From assembly GCA_950295325.1 (NCBI GenBank), contig OX485806.1:16120001-16184000 (forward strand): DNA of 64,000 nt, read 5' to 3'. The notes beneath the pieces are model-generated. The model saw only the letters and a program-made list of their open reading frames with translations. It was not told the DNA's origin and did no database searches. The translations under genes and the position numbers were made by a program. How positions within the stretch are numbered: the stretch's first letter is position 1; the number at the start of each line of letters is the position of its first letter. Positions 33,994 through 44,710 of the stretch are shown here, one piece after another. The DNA is from Polytrichum commune (Eukaryota > Streptophyta > Polytrichopsida > Polytrichales > Polytrichaceae).

Positions 33994-36062
33994 ATGGGGG
34001 CGACAGGGGGAGGGAGAGAGGCAGGGAGCGAGCAGGTGGTGGAATCGGGCCACCAGGATGTGGTGCATGATGTGGCGATGGATTTTTACGGCAAGAGGTT
34101 GGCGTCCTGCTCATCCGATCGGCTGATCAAGGTGTTCGCCGTGGGTTCCAGTGATGCTCCGACCGCGTTGGCCACTCTTTCCGGGCACGAGGGGCCCGTG
34201 TGGCAGGTCGCGTGGGCGCATCCCAAGTTTGGGAGCATCCTTGCTTCGTGCTCGTATGATCGGAGGGTCATCATTTGGAGAGAAGGTGCCGAGAATGAGT
34301 GGTCTCAAGCCCAGGTAAAAGAGAAAGAAGAAAACCCTGTGATGATGCATTTCGCTGTTCCGTGCGGCATTAGGGTTTGTGGAAATGTTGAATGACGAGG
34401 GAAGAGTATGGCCTCTTTCATGTGGATTATGATGTTCAAAATTCATCTCCCTTGTCTCTGAGTGATGAGTGATGAGGTGGGTTCCTCCCCGCAGCAATGT
34501 GGATAGGTTATCAGAATATTAAAAAGAATCCGGAACAGGTGATGTGACTAATAAGGATTGGATGGCGCGTTGCCACAGGCATTCCAGGAGCATGTGTCGC
34601 GAGTGAACAGCTTGTGACATTCTGATGAATTTTCTTTTTACATTAGGGTTTGCGGAAATTGTGAATGACGAAGGAAGAGCATGGCTTCTTCTATGTGGAT
34701 TGTGAGGTCCAGACCTCATCTTCCTGGACTCAGTGATGAGTGATGGTTCACTTGCTTCCCGCAGATAGCTATCAAATTTTAAAAAGGAATTTGTAACAGA
34801 TTATGTGACTCATAAGGATTGGATGAAGCGTTGCACAGGCATTCCAGGGGCATGAGTCCTCAGTGATTAGCATCTGTTGAGCACTAAAGGGATTCGGACT
34901 TTGTCTAGCTTGTGACTTTCTGATGCATTTGGCTGACGAGGGGGTATGGCTTCTTGAATGTGGATTGTGGGGTGTACAACTTATCTCCCTGGTTTTGGAG
35001 TGATGAGTTCATCCTGTAGAAATGTGGATAGCTGATCAAATTTAAAAAAAGAATCTGATTTGACTAATAAGAATTCGGGTGTTGCCACAGGTGTTCCAGG
35101 AGCATGAGTCATCAGTGAACAGCATCTGCTGGGCACCTCAGGAATTTGGACTGTGTCTAGCTTGTGGATCATCAGATGGGACTATCTCAGTCTTGACTCA
35201 AAAGGTGGATGGGTCATGGGAAAAGGCCAAGATTGAGCAAGCCCATCCGGTTGGAGTGACATCTGTTTCCTGGGCCCCTGCTAGTGCCCCAGGCTCTCTT
35301 GTTGGGGCAGACCCTGGACCTGTGCAGAAGCTGGTTTCGGGCGGTTGTGATAACACTGTCAAGGTCTGGAAGTTCTTGAATGGCAGCTGGAAACTTGACT
35401 GCTTCCCTCCTCTGTCCAAGCATGTCGACTGGGTGCGAGATGTTGCATGGGCTCCCAATCTTGGACTTGTGAAGTCCACAATTGCAAGTTGCTCCCAGGA
35501 TGGGACTGTCATCATTTGGACTCAGGTAATTGACACAGAGCTTTTGTGAGTATGTATATGCATGTGTAGGAACTAGTCATTCCAGAGGGGAATACAGGCT
35601 TTCTGAATTATTTCCAATTTGAGTACAGTAACTGTTCTCTGAATTTATGCGGGAATTGAAAAACTGGAAGAGTTGAATGATGCCAACTGTTACTAGCTCT
35701 AGGATGGTGGATGCAGGCTAGGCAATGAAGCTAGTAGAAAAAGGTCAAGTCATCTTTCATGTGGAACTCGTGTACATGTAGTTGATTCATTCATTCCATA
35801 TTAAAGGGAAGGTGATTTAGATTTTCCTCTTCACCTTACATTTTCATCTTCTTATAAGTACTAAATGATTATTTGCTTCTTGCAGGCCAAGGATGGGGAC
35901 CAGTGGCAGCCATTGACATTGAATGACTTCAAGACCCCAGTGTGGCGAGTCAGCTGGTCACTTACAGGAAACATTCTAGCTGTGTCCGACTCGAGCAACA
36001 AAGTGACTCTGTGGAAAGAAGAGGTGGATGGGGAATGGACACAGGTCACTAGCGTACAATGA
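33994..36062 (+). CDS. SEC13: SEC13, COPII coat and nuclear pore WD40 protein
   Basis: Three phase-0 exons: 33994-34314, 35091-35525 and 35886-36062 (stop TGA), with GT-AG introns (CAG/GTAAAA, CACAG/GTGTT, CAG/GTAATT, TGCAG/GCCAA). They encode 310 aa, the normal SEC13 length. The ATG is the first after an in-frame TAG at 33955. Six WD40 blades are visible, including HEGPVWQVAWAHPKFGS (blade 2), HPVGVTSVSWAPA and GGCDNTVKVWKF (blade 4), DWVRDVAWAPNLG (blade 5) and FKTPVWRVSWSLTGN (blade 6). SEC13 forms a six-bladed open propeller completed by a blade from SEC31 (COPII vesicle coat at the ER) or from NUP145C/NUP96 in the nuclear pore Y-complex; it also serves in the SEA/GATOR complex. The protein reads like land-plant SEC13. 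Intron 1 carries two fossil copies of the exon-2 start. Confidence 0.95.
34341..34918 (+). repeat. Fossil tandem copies of the intron 1/exon 2 junction in SEC13
   Basis: Two degenerate units (about 34341-34619 and 34620-34918) repeat the segment that ends in the real exon 2 start (third unit, 34919 to about 35170). Each has a pseudo-acceptor (CCACAG ending 34578; GCACAG ending 34838) followed by ATTCCAGG and a copy of the first 40-100 exon bases. Read in phase 0, pseudo-exon 1 stops at 34615-34617 and pseudo-exon 2 at 34878-34880. Confidence 0.85.
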
Positions 36063-36519
36063 GTTCTTGTCGCATTTCTCCACTTACATAAATAAGTTTC
36101 CTGTGGTGTGATCACCACAACTTTGGATAGCAAGAATTCTTGGCACTGCAACTGCAAGCAGACCTTCATAGGGGCAGTTGTGTTTCAGTTTTTTACCTTT
36201 TTGGAAAACCATATGTAAAGTTTGACACCTTCCAATTGTGATGAATATTTGAGCCGATACACTTCATTGAGTGAATGCACAATTGTGGGTGGAGCATGGT
36301 CTGCTTTGATGGTTCTCTTGTGTTTGTGTGTGTCGGGGGGGGGGGGGGGGGTTGTGTGTGTTGAAAGAATATGGCTTGCATTTTTTCTAGGTTACTTTTG
36401 CCTATTTTCGCTTCTGTGACCTCTACAGAACTTATGCAACAAGTTCAATGCCTTTCGCAGTTGTTCATAACGTTCTCACTACTGAGTTGTTCATTTTTGC
36501 AAAACATTGTTCACTCACA
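36063..36519 (+). other. SEC13 3' flank
   Basis: Likely holds the 3' UTR. Includes a G run near 36336-36350. No poly(A) signal can be named with confidence. Confidence 0.4.
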
Positions 36520-37240
36520 AATATTTCAGTAACTATTCCACCCACTCGTGGCTCCTGTTGATTGACCGGTGTTCCACTATTCGGGGTCGAAGTAAGTATC
36601 TCCTATCCCCAAGGAAAAGCAGGAGTACGTAAAGATTCGACTATTCACGCCTATAGAAAACTGAACAAGAAGTGTATACTTATCTACATACCCATAAAGC
36701 TCCGGTTGGACTACTGATGATTTAACCATGTGATTTCCTGCAGATGCTCCACGACAGGACTCCAGGATATCGTAGCATACTCTGAGAAAATCCTTCCTCT
36801 AGATTTGGAGATCGCTGGAAACAATAAAATAACCAAGAAAGTGCACGTTTTGGTAACGAAACTCACCAAGCTCTCTGATCATGCCGGCTAGGTAAGAATA
36901 GGCTCGTGACCACAGTGGTTCTTCACTTTGCAATCCAGCCATTGCGACCGGTGCACAGACCCTGGGCTAGGTCAACTTTTGGTTCCGTAATCGCCTAATC
37001 TTGCATGTGAGCGAGGCTGCGAATGCATTATGGTGCAGAGTGAGCTCAAAAATCTCTTCCTAACATATATACTTACACATCTTGTCGCTCCAGCACACAG
37101 TCCTAGTCTTGCGATTGAATGCGGCTCACTGACACAATCGTAAATTTCTGACCCTTCTTTTGGGGACAAGGCCCTACTAATAAACTTAGCCTGTACGGGC
37201 CTCGGCGCAAACCACTTTAGGGGGCCTTGAATGCACAAAT
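36520..37240. other. Coding-like patch with conflicting strands
   Basis: On +, after TTCCTGCAG (ending 36743) a frame reads LQDIVAYSEKILPLDLEIAG and on to VHVLVTKLTKLSDHAG before TAG. On -, a possible two-exon ORF runs 36942-36867 and 36814-36711, with GT-AG borders and 59 codons. Both cannot be real, and neither matches a family I know. A third-codon shadow of one real exon is likely. Confidence 0.25.
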
Positions 37241-37588
37241 GTCATTTGATTTCCTCTATTGACTCTCGATCCCTTGAGGAATGAAGGACCATAAGTGTTT
37301 GCAATGCCAACAGAATGTACTTGTCGATATCTTCAGCCATTAGGGCAAGTCTTGATGAGTTACTTAAGAGGGCGCTTAATTAAATCAAGTGCCGATAGCA
37401 ATGAGCGTCGCAACTAATTAAACACCCAATCAATCATTCATTCATTCCACCCTCATCTTGAAACCCTACCCAATTCATCAACAACGGCAAGGAACCCGTC
37501 AATAATATCGGACCCACGATCATTGTAATGGGTTGATTCATCTTACACAACTTTGAATGCCATTCAAATGTTGTCTACCTATGAGCAT
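37241..37588. other. Gene-less stretch
   Basis: No supported feature. Confidence 0.5.
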
Positions 37589-37714
37589 CCGGGGAGAGTT
37601 TTGGACATAATCGGTTGAGATCCGAGCGTTTCCAAGTCCAACCGCTTACGTGTTGCCATCTTTCGGTTTCTCTTTACTAGTTTCGAGGTATATTTAGCAC
37701 TTGGTTTCTCCCCG
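37589..37714 (+). mobile_element. Short TIR repeat R2, copy b (internally deleted)
   Basis: Starts CCGGGGAGAGTTTTGG and ends TTTCTCCCCG. It is only about 126 bp because the middle is missing. Confidence 0.6.
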
Positions 37715-38154
37715 TTCATTGCCTCCTATTTGTTGTCCTTAATGGACACTTCGATTCATTTGGATGCAATTACCTCACACCGTAATGTTAAGTTATGTAG
37801 TGTGGGTTATGATTTGGAGGTACAAGGTGCAATAAAGTTGTGCTTTTAAGGTCGTTTTAAGCTTCACCAAGATAACTTAGACAATGAAGGTATGTAACGT
37901 AGTATGCACACTCAAAGGCATGAGAAATATCGCATGGTACGGGGATGGCATTATGAGTGGAGATCGTTGCACTAATTAAGTCACTTCGGATTAAAAAGCC
38001 ACCGCCTTAACTTATATAATTACGATGTTATATAACATGTCTTTGGGCATTAACTTTCAACCGAGAATTAAGTGCAGGGTATGTTTCCCGAATGTGTGAC
38101 ACATGAGGGAGGGGTTTAAGTGCCATAACGAGCTGATCGATTATGGGAGTGGAA
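37715..38154. other. Gene-less stretch
   Basis: No supported feature. Confidence 0.5.
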
Positions 38155-38164
38155 CATGAATGAT

Positions 38165-38715
38165 TGTAGATGGGTCTTAGATGGTTACTTTTTCCAACAA
38201 GCTACTCCTCATAGGATACAAAACACACGATTAGTATAACATGGTTACCAAATCTTGAATCGAGGCCATACCAAATTTTCTTNNNNNNNNNNNNNNNNNN
38301 NNNNNNNNNNNNNNNNNNNNNNNNNNNNNNNNNNNNNNNNNNNNNNNNNNNNNNNNNNNNNNNNNNNNNNNNNNNNNNNNNNNNNNNNNNNNNNNNNNNN
38401 NNNNNNNNNNNNNNNNNNNNNNNNNNNNNNNNNNNNNNNNNNNNNNNNNNNNNNNNNNNNNNNNNNNNNNNNNNNNNNNNNNGTCATATAGGTCCTCCAA
38501 ACTATGTTGACCGTTGAGTCTAGAATGGTTAGCATATTTTTAAGCACACAATGCAATTGGTTTCCTTATACACATGTTTTTTTAATAATTAATAATTAAT
38601 TAATTTTTTTAAAAGTGTTTGTTCTTGGAGCCTCACCTAACCATATTGTATCCCACTTAAATGTAGGTGTTTGATTAAGATAAGGAACTCAATTAGGCAT
38701 GTCTACATTAGTTTT
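38165..38715 (+). repeat. Interspersed repeat R1, copy c, containing the assembly gap
   Basis: R1 landmarks occur before the gap (CTCATAGGATACAAAACACA) and after it (GTCATATAGGTCCTCC, GTCTAGAATGGTTAGC). The sequence expected between them is missing in the N run. Confidence 0.7.
38283..38482. other. Assembly gap, 200 N
   Basis: Exactly 200 N, a likely placeholder length. Open frames across it are meaningless. Confidence 0.99.
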
Positions 38716-39199
38716 GGTTTTATAGAAACGCTAACTTCATGAAGAAGTAAGTGTAAATGAAGGGCCTTATTGTCCACAAGTTGTTGTCACTTTTTTAAGT
38801 GGAGAATGATTAGAAATATACAACTATGTCACATCAACTTTATCATGGTTCTAGTCAATAGGTATGTGACACATAGCACTTTCTTTTTCATAAATGAATG
38901 TATTAATGTTAAAATTGCCATGGTACTACGGTCCTATGTTCATCAACCCTATTCATCTTAAGTTTGGGAAGATGTTCAATTGGCAACCTTGATCACTACC
39001 ACCAAAGAAACTTAACACTTACCATTGTTACTTTAGATAGAATGTTCAACATTCTAATCCCTATATAGACTAAAGGTGAGAAAACTCAAATTGTATAGTA
39101 ATCATCGCTTGGCCTTTCTAAAATTTAAAATGAGACATGGAGAAGCTTTTCACAATCAACAAGTTGCCAACTCCATTAGTTTTTGAATGATATAAATGT
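38716..39199. other. Gene-less stretch
   Basis: No supported feature. Confidence 0.5.
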
Positions 39200-39218
39200 A
39201 GATGCCAACTTCGTAGGT

Positions 39219-39863
39219 GTCAAGTTTACACATTGTGATGAAGCTGTGCCCTATGGATTGTGCAAAGATTTTTTGCCTCAAACTCACATGGGGTTTGTCG
39301 AGCTTTAATGCATACAATCTTATCACAAGGGCGAATTTTGGTTCTTGACATCTGCCATGGGAGGTACGGAAAAAACTTGCCTATTTGCAAGTTTCTTGCT
39401 ATTCCATTCCAATGGGGTCCCATTAGACAAAATCGAGGTGTCCAACCTTGATTTGAGGGCCAATTTGGCTTACAGAAAGATGGTCTTGGAGTTTTCACCC
39501 TCCCCTATGGCAGGTGTCATGAAACTTTATCCCACAAAAGTAATCTAAAAGGTCAACTGAGACAACATTTTTGTCTACATCGATCAACCACCAATTTTGT
39601 CCGAAATCGACCAAAAAATCTGGAATTACCTTAATACTAGTTTATAGTATTATGGTATACTGGTACCTTTTTGTGCATAATATGATCCAATCATGGGGCT
39701 TCATCTTTACACTCTATCCATAGTTAGACACACATGGAGGTTCTTACTACATTTTTCACACCTAATAACGTGGTCCACTATATTGGAAGTCACTAGGACT
39801 AGAGATGAGATTGCAAAAGCATATTACACATACATAAAGGCATATGAACAATGCTTGGAGTGA
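39219..39863 (+). pseudogene. Decayed single-frame coding relic with a DPPY-like motif
   Basis: One frame reads as protein for about 215 codons, interrupted by stops at 39306, 39546, 39558, 39645 and near 39678. Segments in order: VPYGLCKDFLPQTHMGFVEL, TSAMGGTEKTCLFASFLLF, LEFSPSPMAGVMKLYP, DNIFVYIDQPPILSEID, GILVPFCA and YDPIMGLHLY, RHTWRFLLHFSH, and TRTRDEIAKAYYTYIKAYE. A hydrophobic strand ending in a D-x-P-P element, followed by a G.LV.F strand, resembles motif IV and its neighbourhood in N4/N6 DNA methyltransferases, where DPPY is catalytic. This could be the other half of the family seen at 19.2 kb. That link is inference. Confidence 0.35.
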
Positions 39864-41923
39864 GATGGTCTCATGCTCTCCTTGCTTTGCCTTTTATTGC
39901 TTTTCTTCTTTTTATTGGTTCATACAAACAATATGGGATAACTCTTATTCCTCTTCGGATTAGCATTGTAGAATTATTCTCACCTTATTGTTTCTCATGT
40001 CTCTTCCATTACATTTTTATTAACTATGAGCAATCTAATGCTCTACCTTCCACAATTCCTTCTAGTATTACATTTCTGTTGACAGTGAACAATCTAATGT
40101 TCCACCTTCAACACACTACGATTTTGACATATTGGGATAATTTTGGTCAATTTAACTTTTTATGACCCGTGTCATTCTTGAGCCCTAAACATCATCCCCC
40201 CCAAAAATAAAAAGAATTCTTGTTTTTTGATGGGTTGCTTGATATAGTTGCCAAAAAGTATACATACTAGAGATTGATGGGAAGTTGCAAACATTATTTG
40301 GTCTTCATGTGCCGGATTTGACAAAATTTTATGTGAGATGTGAGTCTTCTAGGAGGCAAAATGTGTAACCATTGATGAATTTTTTGTGATAAGCTTTTGG
40401 ACGTGATATACAATTTTAATTGTTACATGTTAGAAATATATCATTAGTTTCTCTTGAGGAATTTTTTTTGAGTGGAAATAAATTTTAATAATTTTAATAA
40501 TATCTTGTTATTGTGATTTCCAATTGTATAGATATGATCCATAATTCAAGTGCTACACCTTCCATTGGTAAGCCAAATTCAAATTGAATGTTTTAACTTA
40601 CATTCATGATACATCTTTGATTTTGGTCTACTCTTCTAGGCATGTAAGGGTCAAGGTAAATTTGAAGAAGAGTGGCCACAAAGGTGGCTAGGACCCACAT
40701 ACTCCAAGGGTTCCCTTGAGAACTTGAAAAGAACAAATGGTGAGAACACGCCACCCCAATAATCATGACAAAGAAAAGTATTGGTCCAACTTCCCCACCA
40801 TCAAATTATATGCTCACTCATTCCTACGTGACAATCACACTCACAATCACACTCATAATTTCGACTATAATTACAATCATAATCACAATCAATTGTTAAA
40901 TTTGATTCGAGCTTCCAACGGAAACATGGTCCATAGAGGCGGCGGCAATCGTCGATAGATTGACTCCGCCCACATGTCCTAAAATTTCAAGTTGATTGAT
41001 CGATCAAGTCGTGCCCCAATTCCTTGACAAGTCGTTTATTTGAACACGGGACTTCATTAAATTTCACTCGAAGTCGCCCGACAACACTTCAACACACCAT
41101 CATGTTGTCTCCCTCATTCATGAAACTTGCGGCTCACTTTCTCATGTGCGGATACGTGGAGTCGGGACGATGTGGTATTTTTTCTCTCGCATGTTGTTGT
41201 TGTTGTTTGGGGGGGGGGGGGGTGAAACCTTCAAATTGTGGGTGTAATATTATTTTTCTCACAAGAAACACACTCTACTTTGTGATGTAACCTTCAAATC
41301 GTGAATTTATGATAGGAAATACATATGGGGCTTGACTTTGTTGTGAGATTATAGAATTATTTCCTAATATAGAGACATCCACACCAGTGGTCATCCGATA
41401 TATAAATGAATGCATGGTATCCATAAACAACATGAATAATGGTGTCAAAGAAACCTATATGGTGTAGAGTTTGTAATACCGGTCATATGTTGATGTTTGG
41501 TGAGAGAATCTTTGCAAACATGAGTTATTGTTTTGGTCAATACCAATATGGATTGAATTGATGCTAGGACAATTTTACCTAGATATGAAGGTTCTTGCAT
41601 TGCACATATGACCATAATGAATATTGAAAACAAGAATACCATCACATACACGTTCCCTGTTGGTGCAAAATAAAATATGAAATTCTCATTATAGATACCC
41701 AAATGGTATCACAAAAGACAATACCAATCCAACATTGGTCCACACATCTTGAGTAGCATATATTTTTCATTTTGTTATAGTAGTCAAAGTGACGTTCACT
41801 GTCATAGTAAAAAGGTTCTAATTCAAAGCGATACTTGGATACGACATCACACTCATCCACAATGTCACAACTACTACCACTGCGCCTAACAATTATGTGT
41901 CTAGAGAATTTCATTTAGATCTC
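39864..41923. other. Mostly gene-less stretch
   Basis: A + strand frame near 40650-40740 reads GKFEEEWPQRWLGPTYSKGS. A - strand frame at 41642-41914 reads SKYRFELEPFYYDSERHFDY. Both look protein-like but are unassigned. Contains an AATCAC-rich tract (40820-40890) and a G run near 41211. Confidence 0.35.
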
Positions 41924-42077
41924 AAAACACGCTACAAGCAAATGAGACTTGGGCAACACGCCACGTATCGAGGGACATTTGCCTTGCAACACTGATGAAT
42001 CTACTACTGTAGTAGATTTGCATTTTCTTTCACCACCACAAGACGTGTCGCCCAAGTCTCATATGCTTGTGGTGAAA
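41924..42077. repeat. Foldback element or hairpin, about 154 bp
   Basis: The left arm 41924-41960 (core GAGACTTGGGCAACACG) pairs with 42044-42077 (core CGTGTCGCCCAAGTCTC). The centre is a perfect 19-bp palindrome at 41999-42017 (ATCTACTACTGTAGTAGAT). A MITE or a small-RNA precursor are both possible. Confidence 0.7.
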
Positions 42078-42270
42078 TGAAAGTGGGAAAAAACAAGTGA
42101 AATTAAAGAGATCTTCTTGACAAGTTAACATTTTTTATTTTGATGTTTGAGATCATTGCCACATTGCAATTCTTTTCTTATACAAAACTCATCACATATC
42201 ATGCTCGTGGGTGAATGGCCAACAACAACAACACCACGTTTTCCTTGCCCGATTTTGACAATGTGTACTA

Positions 42271-42511
42271 GGAGAAAACTTGTCCATTCCAACTGCCTGT
42301 TGCAACTTGTACATTGCAACCCATGATGAAAACTATTGCATAAATCATCATCTTGGTTGTCCACTGGAGGTTTTTGGTTGTCCAATCTCCCAAAATTGCA
42401 ACCAAAAACCTCATGTTGGCAACCAAAATGATAATTTATGCATACACGTTTCTCGCCGTGAGTTGCAATGAACAAGTTGCACTGGACAACTGGAATGGAC
42501 AAGTTTTCTCC
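42271..42511. mobile_element. Full-length foldback element, 241 bp
   Basis: Starts GGAGAAAACTTGTCCATTCC and ends with its reverse complement. Arms of about 110 bp pair along nearly their whole length with about 80-85 percent identity by eye, leaving almost no loop. No target duplication is clear. ORFs over it are spurious. Confidence 0.8.
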
Positions 42512-43479
42512 CAGCACACGGAGTCACATGAGTTGCCTGATCCTTTTTCCTTACACTTTAATGAGTTTACCACCATCTATAAAGCAAAAAAGAAAAGAAA
42601 ACTACGATTGGCTTGAACACAAAGTCGCCACCTCTACACGAAACCGTCAAATCCATGCAACTTTAGTCATGGTAGAATAGCTTTCATCCTTTTAGAACTT
42701 GTTATGAATTGGTTTAGGACGTGAGGGATTTAAAGGAAGAATTGTAAGCGGAAGTTGACAGATTTCGCCTCGCCCGACAACACGTCAACGGCCCATCACG
42801 CTGTCTCCCTCGCTCATAAATTTTGCGGCTCTTGATATGGGTGTGGTGGGTACATGGAAATCATGGGGGGGGGGGGGGGGGTTAAGGGGGATGAAATAGT
42901 GGGGTGGATGAAAACTAGTTTGTGGATGAAAGCACTCTTTGTGTGGGTATCGTGCCTTCACAGGTAGATCACTCTAAGGCATTTTTGTGCACCACGTGCG
43001 GCTGGGGGTTTTTTGTTTTGGGGATATTTACCTTCAAGGGCTTAATTAAAGCCTCCCTATAATTACTTAAATTTCAAAAATGGCCCATTTGTTTGCACCC
43101 TTCCATTACATATATTGTCCAAGTCACTGCAATTTTTAGTACTCTATATTCCTTTTAAGTAATTTTGGACAGACGGAAATCCCAATTATCATCCATCCCC
43201 GTGAGTCCTAAACCCATTTACATACCATACTAAACATACCTTCTAAGATCCTTATCTTCAACCCCTATATTAATTTTACAAAAAATAATGGCCCACGTTT
43301 TATGTCCATCTAACTTACTTATAATGGGATTGTCTACATTTAATGGCCCCTTCATTATTTGTAATTCCTTTATAATTTTTATTTCAAATGATTTTAATCC
43401 TCTCTATATTATGTCGCACGTCGTTTTTAAAATGCACTAAGTGATCTACCCGTGCGTGCCTTTCGTATACTAAAAGTAA
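42512..43479. other. Gene-less stretch
   Basis: G run at about 42866-42881. No supported gene. Confidence 0.5.
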
Positions 43480-43700
43480 GCGCGTCTTGAACGGATACTT
43501 CTAACCCTGCACCCATTTCTCTTGGGGATGCAAAACACGCAATTAGTGCAAGATGAGATGGTTAGCCAAAATATCCAAATCGTGTTTGTGACTTTTTTTT
43601 TGTTTTTCTCATGATTTTTGGAGCTCATGATTGTCGAAGCGAAGATGATTCTTCTTATTGAAATGATCATGTTATTGAGATTTCAGTTATGTTGTATATT
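43480..43700 (+). repeat. Interspersed repeat R1, copy d (5' half)
   Basis: Begins TTGAACGGATACTTCTAACC and includes TCATGATTTTTGGAGCTC. Confidence 0.65.
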
Positions 43701-44460
43701 AGAGGCATTTTTTTTTTGATTCAACGTGATTTTTGGTCAGGAGTTGGTTGTTTCGCATACACCACTTTTTGATGTTCAGTGACTTTCGGTGCATGCTTAG
43801 AAGTGGTGTGGAGGTTTGAACAAAGGACATTCTATATTGATTTGTTGAGAGTCAAAATTATTTTGGTATCCCAAGGAGTGTTGTAATGACTTTCGCATGT
43901 TGACTTTTGGCCGACAATGCATTGAAATAGGTTGCTATTCATATAAATTCAAACACTACCTCTACGTATGCACCATAAGTGGTGATTTTTTTATTTATTA
44001 ATTGATGTTATTTGTTGTGGGGTGGTACATTTGGCCTATTCGAAATTGAAGGCATCCATATATATATGTTACACTAAAGCCGTGATGTTTGGAAATTTGG
44101 GAGATTCCTAGGGACATGATCATGGTTGTAACCAACTATCATAGGTTGTTGCCTATTCAAATTCGGGGAGGCACTCCTAGCAACTTCCCTAAATAGTCCT
44201 ATTTGGTTACATGTTGATATAAATATTTGATGAGATGTTATCATAAATAACCCAAATAAAGAAAGAAAAATAGTATGCAAGGTCAAGGAACATGAAATGG
44301 CTTATTTGATAACGGTTTCAATATTCTTGAGAACAAGTTATAGTAGTGTGTAATTCTAGATGGAAAGCCACACTAATAGGACTATTTTGTACCATATGCC
44401 TATTTATTAACGCAAGTAACAAATCATCCATAACGTCTAGTTTTGATTTGTGAGCAGATA
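43701..44460. other. Gene-less stretch
   Basis: No supported feature. Confidence 0.5.
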
Positions 44461-44710
44461 TATAGGGGATTTTATTTCATAGTCATCCATGCACACCATT
44501 CAGATCCCCGATGAAGAGTCTATCTCCCTCCCCCCCCCAAAAAAAATTTACGTTGACTATCACGTCTTGAATGGTTAATAAAATCTGAGCAAGTAGTCCA
44601 ATCTCTTTTCAAATTTGATGTTCATTCTGAAATCCACACTCCACTAGTCACCTCTCACATATAGATGTTTGTTTAAAACAAGGCACCAAATTAGGCACAT
44701 CTACCTTATA
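44461..44710 (+). repeat. Interspersed repeat R1, copy e (3' half)
   Basis: Carries ACGTCTTGAATGGTTAA through GGCACATCTACCTTA. The lead-in GGATTTTATTTCATAGTCAT recurs near 59568. Confidence 0.55.

Noticed and set aside
38231-38556. Open frames across 38283-38482
   Set aside because: They consist mostly of N.
40737-40958. His/Asn-rich small protein
   Set aside because: The His/Asn run is the translation of an AATCAC-type simple repeat.
41993-42020. CTGATGA followed by a perfect hairpin, suggesting a hammerhead ribozyme
   Set aside because: The stem is followed by TTGC and not GAAA, so the catalytic core is absent; the palindrome is explained by the foldback.
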